The position numbers and the translations under genes were made by a program. 64,000 bases of DNA from an uncultured Prevotella sp. (GTDB taxonomy: Bacteria; Bacteroidota; Bacteroidia; Bacteroidales; Bacteroidaceae): NCBI GenBank assembly GCA_900770395.1, contig CAAGKM010000023.1, positions 133,570 to 197,569 of the forward strand. Direction: 5' to 3'. The notes under the pieces are model-generated. The model searched no databases, was not told the DNA's origin, and saw nothing but the letters and a program-made list of their open reading frames with translations. Shown here piece after piece: positions 35,124-42,241 of the stretch (position 1 is its first letter; each line of letters begins with the position of its first letter).

Positions 35124-35675
35124 TCATTCTGCCTTTTCTTCTGCAGCCATCCTCACCTTAAACTCATCGGCTTTTTCAAAAAATCTATCGAAATAAAAAA
35201 ACATCAAATCATCTAATGCAGGAATCTCATTTATGAATACAGTACCGACAGAAGAATGAATATACATCTTTTGCAGCTTGTCATTAATGGCGTATGAGAC
35301 ACATGGCTCTGGATAGTCAAGATTCAAATCATTGATAACACGCCTTGCCTTTGCCAGCCTGTCGATGTCATCCAAATCAATTTCATACCAAAACAAAAAC
35401 CATATTTCAATAAACTTGAGACCGCAAAAAATAGAAAAATGACCTCCTTGATACTTAAAATTAAGTTTATTCGTAGCTTCCTTATCTCTTTCCACCTTAC
35501 AATTCATGCTGCGGAGTACTTTCATACACAATTCTATGCATTCTTCTTGTGTTTGTTCCCCTACCTCCCGTTTGATATACTCGCCCGATTGATGCGTTTC
35601 TGCATTTCTGGTGCTTATTCCATATATTGTAAAACAGATTAAAGCAGCGATGAGCATAATAATGATTATTTCCAT
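35124..35675 (-). CDS. Membrane-anchored protein, possibly YbjN-like
   Basis: A 183-residue protein with one N-terminal membrane helix (MEIIIIMLIAALICFTIYGI). The soluble part alternates beta strands and helices (LNFKYQGGHFSIFCGLKFIE, then DIDRLAKARRVINDLNLDYP, then VSYAINDKLQKMYIHSSVGT), a pattern resembling the YbjN/type III chaperone-like fold; this is fold-level resemblance only. It follows the transpeptidase-like lipoprotein gene by 12 bp and closes this transcription unit. Function unknown. Confidence 0.6.
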   Translation of the reverse strand: MEIIIIMLIAALICFTIYGISTRNAETHQSGEYIKREVGEQTQEECIELCMKVLRSMNCKVERDKEATNKLNFKYQGGHFSIFCGLKFIEIWFLFWYEIDLDDIDRLAKARRVINDLNLDYPEPCVSYAINDKLQKMYIHSSVGTVFINEIPALDDLMFFYFDRFFEKADEFKVRMAAEEKAE

Positions 35676-35687
35676 ACAACTAACGTT

Positions 35688-36584
35688 TTATTTGTTATCA
35701 TTACATATTATATAATCCACAATCTGCCTGAACACATCGCCAGCCATTCTGCTGCCGCTGACGGGCAATCCCCGTTTATTGATAGTCACGATGATGCTGT
35801 ACCGTGGATTGTCGGCAGGAAAGTATCCGCAGAACTCCGCAGCATACATATCTTTTTTAAGATTGATTGTGCCCGATGCTCCAGCCACCCTAACCTTTTC
35901 CGATGCAGCATGTAGTGCCAAACCGTCCGTTACGGTATACTCCAAAGTCATTCTCATGCTGTCTACAGTAGCTTTATCTGCGATGTCTCCACGAGCTATG
36001 GCATTGATAAACTTCAGGTTCTGCATCGGAGTGGTGAGGATGCCATACCCTATCGGGTTATACACCAGACTTGTGTCTGTCAACAGATAGCCATATCTGG
36101 CGAGCGCCGTGGCAAATGCCCTGCCGTTTCCGAATGCCTTCTTCGCAATCTTATAGCCAGCAACATTGGAAGATACGCCTAAACTCTGCTTCACTGTCAG
36201 CTTCCCGTATCCACCACGGCTCCAGTTGTGGTCAAATAATGTGTCCGTTCCAATCGCCAGCACACCCTCACCTACATCCACTGTATCAGACAGTTTCACG
36301 GCTTTCGTCCCCAATGCAGCCAACAGCGTGGCTACACGCACCAGCCCAGACTCCTGCTGCGTGGAATCCATACCTGCCGCAGCCTTTACCTTTCCCGTCT
36401 GCACCTCTATCACTATTGCCTGTCCTGACGTGGCTTTCAGCTCCACCATCTTCTGCCGAAGCAAAGAATCCACCGCCACTTGCAGCCCTTCGTCAATATC
36501 CGACTCTTGCATTACATTCTGTTTCGCTGGGCTGCATGCCATTATCATGGCGATGCAAGCCAAGAAAATTATAATCCGTTTCAT
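35688..36584 (-). CDS. Transpeptidase-fold lipoprotein lacking catalytic residues
   Basis: A 298-residue lipoprotein (Cys17 after MKRIIIFLACIAMIMA) that resembles the transpeptidase half of class B PBPs. Alignable landmarks are AIVIEVQTGKVKAAAGM, GYGKLTVKQSLGVSSNVAGY (SxN motif SSN at 138-140 intact), YNPIGYGILTTPMQNLKFIN and YAAEFCGYFPADNPRYSIIV. The place where the SxxK motif is expected reads ESGLVRVATLL (79-89), with no serine nucleophile or lysine. The KTG motif reads ASG (236-238). It therefore probably cannot bind penicillin or cross-link peptidoglycan and may be a binding or regulatory pseudoenzyme. The dimerisation domain and membrane anchor of real class B PBPs are missing. Confidence 0.75.
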   Translation of the reverse strand: MKRIIIFLACIAMIMACSPAKQNVMQESDIDEGLQVAVDSLLRQKMVELKATSGQAIVIEVQTGKVKAAAGMDSTQQESGLVRVATLLAALGTKAVKLSDTVDVGEGVLAIGTDTLFDHNWSRGGYGKLTVKQSLGVSSNVAGYKIAKKAFGNGRAFATALARYGYLLTDTSLVYNPIGYGILTTPMQNLKFINAIARGDIADKATVDSMRMTLEYTVTDGLALHAASEKVRVAGASGTINLKKDMYAAEFCGYFPADNPRYSIIVTINKRGLPVSGSRMAGDVFRQIVDYIICNDNK

Positions 36585-36590
36585 TTTGAG

Positions 36591-36767
36591 TTATTTCTTG
36601 TTTTTACCAAACAGCAAATCAATCACTGTTCGTCCTATTTTTCTCTCTATACCAGCCTTTGTCATCGGAATCCCGGTATTCCGACTAATCTGCTGCTTCA
36701 CTTTCGTTATTCCAAGCGCTCTTTTCCATGAGAACGAGAGCCCGGGGATTGTTGATTTCTTTGACAT
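36591..36767 (-). CDS. Small basic protein, unknown (58 aa)
   Basis: Reads MSKKSTIPGLSFSWKRALGI then TKVKQQISRNTGIPMTKAGI, ending RTVIDLLFGKNKK. It is strongly basic and soluble. The SFSWKRALGI...IPMTKAG pattern looks like that of short orphan proteins found across Bacteroidales, but I cannot name a function. The start at 36767 avoids a 13-residue extension that looks like untranslated sequence. It lies 6 bp ahead of the transpeptidase-like gene, so the two are likely co-expressed. Confidence 0.55.
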   Translation of the reverse strand: MSKKSTIPGLSFSWKRALGITKVKQQISRNTGIPMTKAGIERKIGRTVIDLLFGKNKK

Positions 36768-36808
36768 GATACAGTTTTTGTTTATCTCAATTTTGCATCC
36801 GCACATTA

Positions 36809-37204
36809 TTATCGAGTGATAATATTCTGGTATCTGGCTTCAGCAAGTTGCAACTGTCCATCAAAAATGATAATATAGTAGTTTTTACCATTGTACTTTG
36901 CACATGGACGATCACTGATTGAGAACTCTACATGCTGGTTTGTCAGGTAAAAGTTATGAAACCTTTCACTCCTTCCTCGATTGGTCAATCGTATAGGTCC
37001 CTGATAGTTTGCCCTCCACGTCTTGGTTCCTGCATTTGTGTTTTTTACTTGAATACCATAGTGGGTAATCTTTATTGGATTGTTGATAGAATAGTATCTG
37101 CCACTTTCAACAATATAACGACATACATAGTCACCATAAGGTTCTCTGGCTTGCGCCGTAATTACTACAACAATGAGTAACAAGAATAAAATTACTTTTT
37201 TCAT
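36809..37204 (-). CDS. Small secreted protein, unknown (131 aa)
   Basis: It has a signal peptide (MKKVILFLLLIVVVITAQA) and a mature part of about 112 residues that is rich in tyrosine, asparagine and arginine and probably beta-rich (IKITHYGIQVKNTNAGTKTW, VEFSISDRPCAKYNGKNYYI). No family is recognised and no catalytic motif is seen. It leads the group 37204 to 35124 on the minus strand. Confidence 0.65.
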   Translation of the reverse strand: MKKVILFLLLIVVVITAQAREPYGDYVCRYIVESGRYYSINNPIKITHYGIQVKNTNAGTKTWRANYQGPIRLTNRGRSERFHNFYLTNQHVEFSISDRPCAKYNGKNYYIIIFDGQLQLAEARYQNIITR

Positions 37205-37261
37205 ATTTTTTTTATTTAGCTGTTATAAATATCAAATTATTGAATAATCTCATAGCCGACT

Positions 37262-37618
37262 TTATCGTCTATTATAGTATTTATCTATTTCTTCCTGAAG
37301 ATTTACCGCTGGGAATCGCATTAGCTGCTGTACTTTATCAATAGCGACATTTGTGTCCATATCGGTGAAATCTCTGGGAAGGATAGACTTAATGGCTTCT
37401 CCAACTTCCTTCGTGATGTGTTCTATCCAATCCGAAGATAACAATCCATCGGATTTACGCTGAAATTCGAGACACATATCGCAGGAATACATTACACACT
37501 CGGTTAAAATTTGATGTTTGTAGAGCTGAATGGTTCCTTGGTTGGACATGTTCAGCAGATTCTTGATGAGGTCTTGGCGAAAATATTCGCGAAAACGTGG
37601 TTTGATAGGAGTATACAT
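37262..37618 (-). CDS. Cytoplasmic protein, unknown (118 aa)
   Basis: A mostly helical 118-residue protein with no signal peptide (MYTPIKPRFREYFRQDLIKN..., YSCDMCLEFQRKSDGLLSSD). A CxxxxCxxC pattern at about 40-48 (CVMYSCDMC) could bind metal, although no partner cysteines follow. It is one of four short orphan genes tightly spaced between 37262 and 38919. Confidence 0.6.
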   Translation of the reverse strand: MYTPIKPRFREYFRQDLIKNLLNMSNQGTIQLYKHQILTECVMYSCDMCLEFQRKSDGLLSSDWIEHITKEVGEAIKSILPRDFTDMDTNVAIDKVQQLMRFPAVNLQEEIDKYYNRR

Positions 37619-37637
37619 AGATGCTTATTTTTGTGAG

Positions 37638-37991
37638 TTAATATTCTTCAAGATAGATATCGACAAAATCAGATATGCCTGAGCAATCCATTTCAACAGA
37701 AGCAACTTTCATGCCAAAAGCTGTCATGGTGCTTCGGATGGCATTGAGATGCCCTTGAAGATGGACGCCATAAATAGCAATCGAATTGATTTCACCATTA
37801 CAGCCTGGATAAAATAGCAAAAGATTTAAGGAATGTCCATTTTTACCGACTTCTATGGCATGTACCCCTGCATGCATATCATAGCAATATGACCGTATGC
37901 TGTAAGAGGCATACATTGGGTGATTTTTGAATCCTACGACGATATTGTTAATTCGTCTCTGACTTTCTGAATTTAGATAATTGTAAAACAT
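37638..37991 (-). CDS. Cytoplasmic protein, unknown (117 aa)
   Basis: A 117-residue soluble protein with alternating strands (HAIEVGKNGHSLNLLLFYPG, SIAIYGVHLQGHLNAIRSTM) and an acidic end (VDIYLEEY). It has no recognised domain. It is 19 bp upstream of the 118-residue gene and probably co-transcribed with it. Confidence 0.6.
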   Translation of the reverse strand: MFYNYLNSESQRRINNIVVGFKNHPMYASYSIRSYCYDMHAGVHAIEVGKNGHSLNLLLFYPGCNGEINSIAIYGVHLQGHLNAIRSTMTAFGMKVASVEMDCSGISDFVDIYLEEY

Positions 37992-38049
37992 ATCTTTCTA
38001 AAGTTTTTTATTTGTAATACCGAAAAGTCTCAAAAGTAAATCCTCAATT

Positions 38050-38562
38050 TTATTTGTGTGAAGCATTAAATAGAACAAAATCAAAGTGACTGCCTTTAAA
38101 CGGGGACAGATCCATTGTGTTCTTGATATAGTCGGGATATAGTTCCACAACTATGCGGCAAACATGAGGATATATATCCTTTACCTCTTCTTCGCCGAAA
38201 CCATCGGCATACAGCAGATAGCTGAAACAGTCCATATATATAAGGAGATCTCCGAAGATAAGCATGCCACACCTGCTTATGTGGTCCATAACTGTAGCCA
38301 CAAGACCAGCAACGTGGATATTCAATATTTTATCTGCAGTATCGGCATTATTCATTGCAATTACTTGTTTTTCACAATCCGATATGAATTCATCTATACT
38401 TTCACCATTGATTGCCGATATAAATGAGATACCGCCGGTAAGCAGTTCTTGTGGACAGAACCTGTGGGTTATAACGGCACCATTCTCGCATGGTGCGGAG
38501 AATACAAGATTCTTATTACAGCCATTAATCGCTACATTGAAAGAGAAGTTTTTTGTTTCCAT
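38050..38562 (-). CDS. Cytoplasmic protein, unknown (170 aa)
   Basis: A 170-residue protein without signal peptide. It opens with a beta hairpin (FSFNVAINGCNKNLVFSAPC) and continues with helices rich in cysteine, methionine and aspartate (DHISRCGMLIFGDLLIYMDC). No family recognised. It belongs with the neighbouring 114-residue gene (12 bp away). Confidence 0.6.
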   Translation of the reverse strand: METKNFSFNVAINGCNKNLVFSAPCENGAVITHRFCPQELLTGGISFISAINGESIDEFISDCEKQVIAMNNADTADKILNIHVAGLVATVMDHISRCGMLIFGDLLIYMDCFSYLLYADGFGEEEVKDIYPHVCRIVVELYPDYIKNTMDLSPFKGSHFDFVLFNASHK

Positions 38563-38574
38563 TGTTCTTTAAGT

Positions 38575-38919
38575 TTAAGCATTATAAATACGTTTAGCCA
38601 TCTCGTATAATCCGTCACCGGTTAGGTATTGGATTCCCCAGTCATATTCTTTCACAATTGTCGCCACTGCCATGGCTGCGCAATAAAGCGATGTAACATC
38701 TCCCGAGAGCAGCCATTCGTGTTTGGCAATAGTTACAAGCTTATCAATCATTTCCTGATTGATTTTACAGTCTCTCACGTCTTCGAGCTCTTGCCTTGTT
38801 GCAACTTTTAAAACCTCACGCTGAATAAAGCTTTTATAGCTTATCATCTTTGGCATTGCTGATGTTGGATTAGCCCTTACTATTTCAGCAGCCTGTTCTA
38901 ATTCCTGTTTTGTTATCAT
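38575..38919 (-). CDS. Cytoplasmic helical protein, unknown (114 aa)
   Basis: A 114-residue helical protein (MITKQELEQAAEIVRANPTS..., AKHEWLLSGDVTSLYCAAMA). It is first in the four-gene block. The ATG is preceded by a T-rich stretch and a small perfect dyad at 38941-38959, but no consensus -7 box is seen. Function unknown. Confidence 0.6.
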   Translation of the reverse strand: MITKQELEQAAEIVRANPTSAMPKMISYKSFIQREVLKVATRQELEDVRDCKINQEMIDKLVTIAKHEWLLSGDVTSLYCAAMAVATIVKEYDWGIQYLTGDGLYEMAKRIYNA

Positions 38920-38940
38920 ATCTTTTTGTTTTTTTAATTT

Positions 38941-38959
38941 GTATTACATAAGGTAATAC
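38941..38959. promoter_or_regulatory. Small perfect dyad upstream of 114-aa gene
   Basis: GTATTAC, 5 bases, GTAATAC: a 7-bp perfect inverted repeat 22 bp ahead of the 38919 start. It could be an operator or chance. Confidence 0.3.
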
Positions 38960-38986
38960 CTCAAACTACAAAATGGTAAACGAAAA

Positions 38987-39014
38987 AAGTCCACTCCTTT
39001 TATGGAATGGACTT
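38987..39014 (-). terminator. Terminator of caspase/CHAT operon
   Basis: AAGTCCACTCC and GGAATGGACTT form an 11-bp stem with one mismatch around a 6-base loop, and on the minus strand six T residues follow. It lies 22 bp beyond the last caspase gene. Confidence 0.8.
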
Positions 39015-39035
39015 CAAAACAATATGAATTATCAC

Positions 39036-39938
39036 TTAATGTCGCTCTATAACAGGATGTTGCGATGGCCGAAAAATTTTTAGTGCTTTATATTTTTTGT
39101 CTATAAAATAGTCACACCATTTTGAAAAATCAATGTGCTTATCTATCATTTTTGCAATACAATAACTAAGCGAGCCATAGCATTTTCCTGAAAATCTGTC
39201 TCGACACTCATAATTCCGTTGGTCGCTTTCACATGCACTTATTATGGTTATTCTTCCTCCTTTAGCAGAATACGCTCCAGGCTTCCTTATTCTGCGTAGG
39301 AAGTCTTTTGCCGTTTGATTAAGTTTAAATTCATTGTCTGTGCCACGGGTTGTATTAATCCATTCGACCTCGCTGTCTGAATCGGAAGACTCTAATTTTC
39401 CATTCCTATCTGCACCACCGCTATAGCATGTGTCAAAAACCACAATCACCTCCCCTTTTGAGCCAACCTTTTGTTTTAGTTGGTTCAATAAGGGGAAAAT
39501 CTCATCATCTATGAGGTGGTTTTGCCCCTTATATTTATACTTCCCAACTTTATATTTTGTAGAAAAGCAAGCATCGTAGCATACAAACGATTGGTCAAAA
39601 TCCTCTTGCTCATCATTGTTGACATCTTCAATCAACTGCCCGTGACCAGAAAAGTGTATATACACAATATCGCCTGCGACAGTTGTTGCAACCAGTCTGT
39701 TTAAAGCCGATACAATATTTGCTTTTGTCGCATTTTTATCGACAAGAGTTTCTATTGTAAAATGCATGGTGGATAGTTTCTTCTGAAGTAGAAACACATC
39801 ATTATTGCCATGTATGACAGACCAGCCTGTATTCTTGGTGTTATATTTGCCAATACCTATAAGCAGTGCTGAATTCTTTGCGGATAAGCTAAACGCACAA
39901 AGTAACAGCCATACCGAAAATAATTGTCTCAGTTTCAT
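39036..39938 (-). CDS. Exported caspase-like cysteine protease (C14), second
   Basis: A 300-residue p20-type caspase/metacaspase with signal peptide (MKLRQLFSVWLLLCAFSLSA). The core opens NSALLIGIGKYN; the catalytic His99 lies in IVYIHFSGHGQ and Cys171 in VVFDTCYSGG. A 45-residue acidic region (about 180-225, SSDSDSEVEW) follows the cysteine and may be a processing loop. The signal peptide puts it in the periplasm or outside, unlike eukaryotic caspases. Its start overlaps the anti-sigma gene stop by 4 bases, suggesting that protease and anti-sigma factor are made together. It closes the operon. Confidence 0.9.
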   Translation of the reverse strand: MKLRQLFSVWLLLCAFSLSAKNSALLIGIGKYNTKNTGWSVIHGNNDVFLLQKKLSTMHFTIETLVDKNATKANIVSALNRLVATTVAGDIVYIHFSGHGQLIEDVNNDEQEDFDQSFVCYDACFSTKYKVGKYKYKGQNHLIDDEIFPLLNQLKQKVGSKGEVIVVFDTCYSGGADRNGKLESSDSDSEVEWINTTRGTDNEFKLNQTAKDFLRRIRKPGAYSAKGGRITIISACESDQRNYECRDRFSGKCYGSLSYCIAKMIDKHIDFSKWCDYFIDKKYKALKIFRPSQHPVIERH

Positions 39939-40633
39939 TTTATCATGTCTAATACTGATTTACACTTCGTTACATAGCCTTGGAAGTCTTCATTGCCGTC
40001 AAATCTCTCTATAAGCTGTGTTAATATTTTCTTGGCATCCTCACGTTCATGCAATCTGATATATGCCATTGCTAAGGAATAGCCATTATCAGCTATTTCT
40101 TGTTCATCAACAGCGGTGGTGTACATCTTCATAAGTTGCGGCAACTTTTCTCTCAACTCGTCCTCGCTAAGTTTGTTTATGTCTATCTGAACAGCACCAC
40201 TTCTCCATTGGGATATTTCCTCTGCATTGCATGTATATATTACATTATCCACAGCATATTCAGCTTGTTGTTGAATTCTGAAAACGGCAGTAAACGCAAT
40301 TACAACAACCGCAGCAACAGATATTGCCTGCCACATCCATGCTCTCATATTTATAATTTTAGCCTTTGGCTTATTATCCGTATTGGGAGTCTCTACCACA
40401 TGACGTGGACCAATTATCTCGCAAAGTTGTTCCTTTGTGATATTCTTCATTGCAATGCCAAAATCAAGATTGTCCTGCTCTGCTTCTTGGCAAACACCTT
40501 TAACAATAGCGCAATATACACTAAATTCTGTTGCAAACTCATTATCCGATGACAGTCTACCGTCAAACTCTATGCGCTCATCATCTGAAAGCTCACCTTT
40601 TATATATTTATCAAACAAATCAAATTTTTCCAT
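39935..40633 (-). CDS. Anti-sigma-like membrane protein with TPR-like tail
   Basis: A 232-residue protein starting at 40633 (MEKFDLFDKYIKGELSDDER). The N-terminal 90 residues resemble the sigma-binding region of Bacteroidota anti-sigma proteins. A single membrane helix lies at about 101-117 (ISVAAVVVIAFTAVF). The periplasmic part ends in helix pairs (NGYSLAMAYIRLHEREDAKK) that look like one or two TPR units. It overlaps the sigma gene by 14 bases and the caspase gene by 4. Cleavage of the periplasmic tail by a co-encoded protease would be one way to free the sigma factor; that is inference. Confidence 0.78.
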   Translation of the reverse strand: MEKFDLFDKYIKGELSDDERIEFDGRLSSDNEFATEFSVYCAIVKGVCQEAEQDNLDFGIAMKNITKEQLCEIIGPRHVVETPNTDNKPKAKIINMRAWMWQAISVAAVVVIAFTAVFRIQQQAEYAVDNVIYTCNAEEISQWRSGAVQIDINKLSEDELREKLPQLMKMYTTAVDEQEIADNGYSLAMAYIRLHEREDAKKILTQLIERFDGNEDFQGYVTKCKSVLDMIK

Positions 40634-41255
40634 TTCTTTTCCATTTTTTAGGTACAACATCAAAGCCTGCTTGTCTCAATGGCTTCATAATCCTGTTAAT
40701 CAGGTCATTCATACACTGATTCTTTTTTGCTTTCGCTGTCGCGGCATTTTTATATCCTATTTCCTCGGCTATCTCAGTCATCGACAGGTCTTCATAATAG
40801 AATAGTTTGATGATTTTGGCACATGGTTCTGGCGTATGAGCTATTTCATTGCCTAATATTGAATGGGCTTCGGGATTCTTAACGAACGGCAGTTCCTCTT
40901 CATCGGGAAGTGTCTTCAATAGATTCTCAACTGTTCGTGCCGCCTTATTGGGTACATCATCGTCTTCACCATTGTCATAAGTGGTGTCAATTGAGTCGAT
41001 TTTACCTAATTTGCGCATTTCTTTGTTGGCAAGATGCAACCCAATAGTCATAATATAACTATTCCATGATGTATTTTCTTTAATACTTCCACGCATAAAA
41101 TTCTCTTTAATAGCATAGAACGTATCTTGATACAGATTTTCTGCAACTTCCAAATGCATTTTGGGATACCTGGAGAGTAAGAAATTCTGATACTTCAACC
41201 GAAACTCTTTGTTATTGTACCATTTGCGCACTATGTCTTCATAAGTTTGTGCCAT
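40620..41255 (-). CDS. ECF-type RNA polymerase sigma factor
   Basis: A 211-residue sigma-70 family protein. Region 2 covers about 35-85 (HLEVAENLYQDTFYAIKENF, WNSYIMTIGLHLANKEMRKL); region 4 is EPCAKIIKLFYYEDLSMTEI then the helix-turn-helix AEEIGYKNAATAKAKKNQCM. The linker of about 60 residues between them is acidic and longer than usual. It sits in the middle of the protease operon, between the two caspase genes, followed by its presumed anti-sigma factor. A weak dyad (TATAGATT/AATCTATA, 41297-41330) fills the 75-bp gap upstream. Confidence 0.88.
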   Translation of the reverse strand: MAQTYEDIVRKWYNNKEFRLKYQNFLLSRYPKMHLEVAENLYQDTFYAIKENFMRGSIKENTSWNSYIMTIGLHLANKEMRKLGKIDSIDTTYDNGEDDDVPNKAARTVENLLKTLPDEEELPFVKNPEAHSILGNEIAHTPEPCAKIIKLFYYEDLSMTEIAEEIGYKNAATAKAKKNQCMNDLINRIMKPLRQAGFDVVPKKWKRNGKI

Positions 41256-41330
41256 TACTATGTTTTTTAGTTTATGAATTTTATTAATTTATAAATTATA
41301 GATTTCCTTTCGTGAAAAATATAATCTATA

Positions 41331-42221
41331 TCATTCTGATTTTTCGATTACTACATTTTGTTTGCGAAGTTTACGGTTTTTGCTCATTCCAGTTTTAACC
41401 GCTTCAATCCAAGCTTCAGAGCTGTCAATTCTGTGTTCTTTCATTGCTTGTGCAACGTAGTATGATAGTGAACCATACCATATATTTGTATCTACATCAC
41501 GAACTTCTCTGTTTACTTGATATGAACGACAAGCCTCAACGAAAGTGACTGGTGATTGTCCTTTTGTGGTTGAGACCGTAAAATAGTCATTCGTTTCGCT
41601 TGTCCTATCAGGTGTATAATCCTTTCCAGAACGGGTAAAACCTTCTCGTGTTCCGCGAATATGGTCATCATCACCCCTTGATGCTGTTCCGCTATGGCAA
41701 GCATCAAGAATAACGTACAGCTGCCCTTCGGGACCTATCTTATTGCGGATACTATTAAAGTAAACCTCCAGCTCATCATCAAGAAGATGATTTTTCCCTT
41801 CATATACTCCCTCAGAGTAAATCATCTGAGCATCTACAGGAATAAGCGCTTCATCCCAGCCATCCTCTTCATCGCCATTCAAATCCTCAAAAGGCTGCCC
41901 ATGCATGGAGAAATGTATATACACAATATCTCCTTTCCTGCTGTTTTTTGCCACCTTCTCAAGCGCTTTTATTATTTTTGCGTGAGTTGCCTGCGCATCA
42001 ACAAGACTTGTGACATCAAAGCCCTGTTCCTTGAATAGTGGAGTAAGCAATACAATGTCATTTGCACCGCTAATGTTCGTCCACTTGTTAGGGTCTTCAT
42101 TGATGTTCCCATAGTCTGAAATACCTATGAGAAGAGCACGTTTGTTTTCTGCCAGTATTGCTTGACCTCCTATTAACAAGGTCAAAATTGCAACAAATAA
42201 AGTTTTTATTACGTTTCTCAT
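41331..42221 (-). CDS. Exported caspase-like cysteine protease (C14), first
   Basis: A 296-residue caspase-family protease with signal peptide ending near AILAEN. It begins KRALLIGISDYGN; the catalytic His107 lies in YIHFSMHGQ and Cys175 in VILDACHSGTA. A 40-residue loop after the cysteine contains basic and acidic clusters (RGDDDHIRGTREGFTRSGKD), a possible activation site. It is related to the second caspase of the operon but clearly diverged. The CHAT protease gene lies 20 bp upstream on the same transcript. Confidence 0.9.
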   Translation of the reverse strand: MRNVIKTLFVAILTLLIGGQAILAENKRALLIGISDYGNINEDPNKWTNISGANDIVLLTPLFKEQGFDVTSLVDAQATHAKIIKALEKVAKNSRKGDIVYIHFSMHGQPFEDLNGDEEDGWDEALIPVDAQMIYSEGVYEGKNHLLDDELEVYFNSIRNKIGPEGQLYVILDACHSGTASRGDDDHIRGTREGFTRSGKDYTPDRTSETNDYFTVSTTKGQSPVTFVEACRSYQVNREVRDVDTNIWYGSLSYYVAQAMKEHRIDSSEAWIEAVKTGMSKNRKLRKQNVVIEKSE

Positions 42222-42241
42222 ATTAATATTTTATTAGTTTG

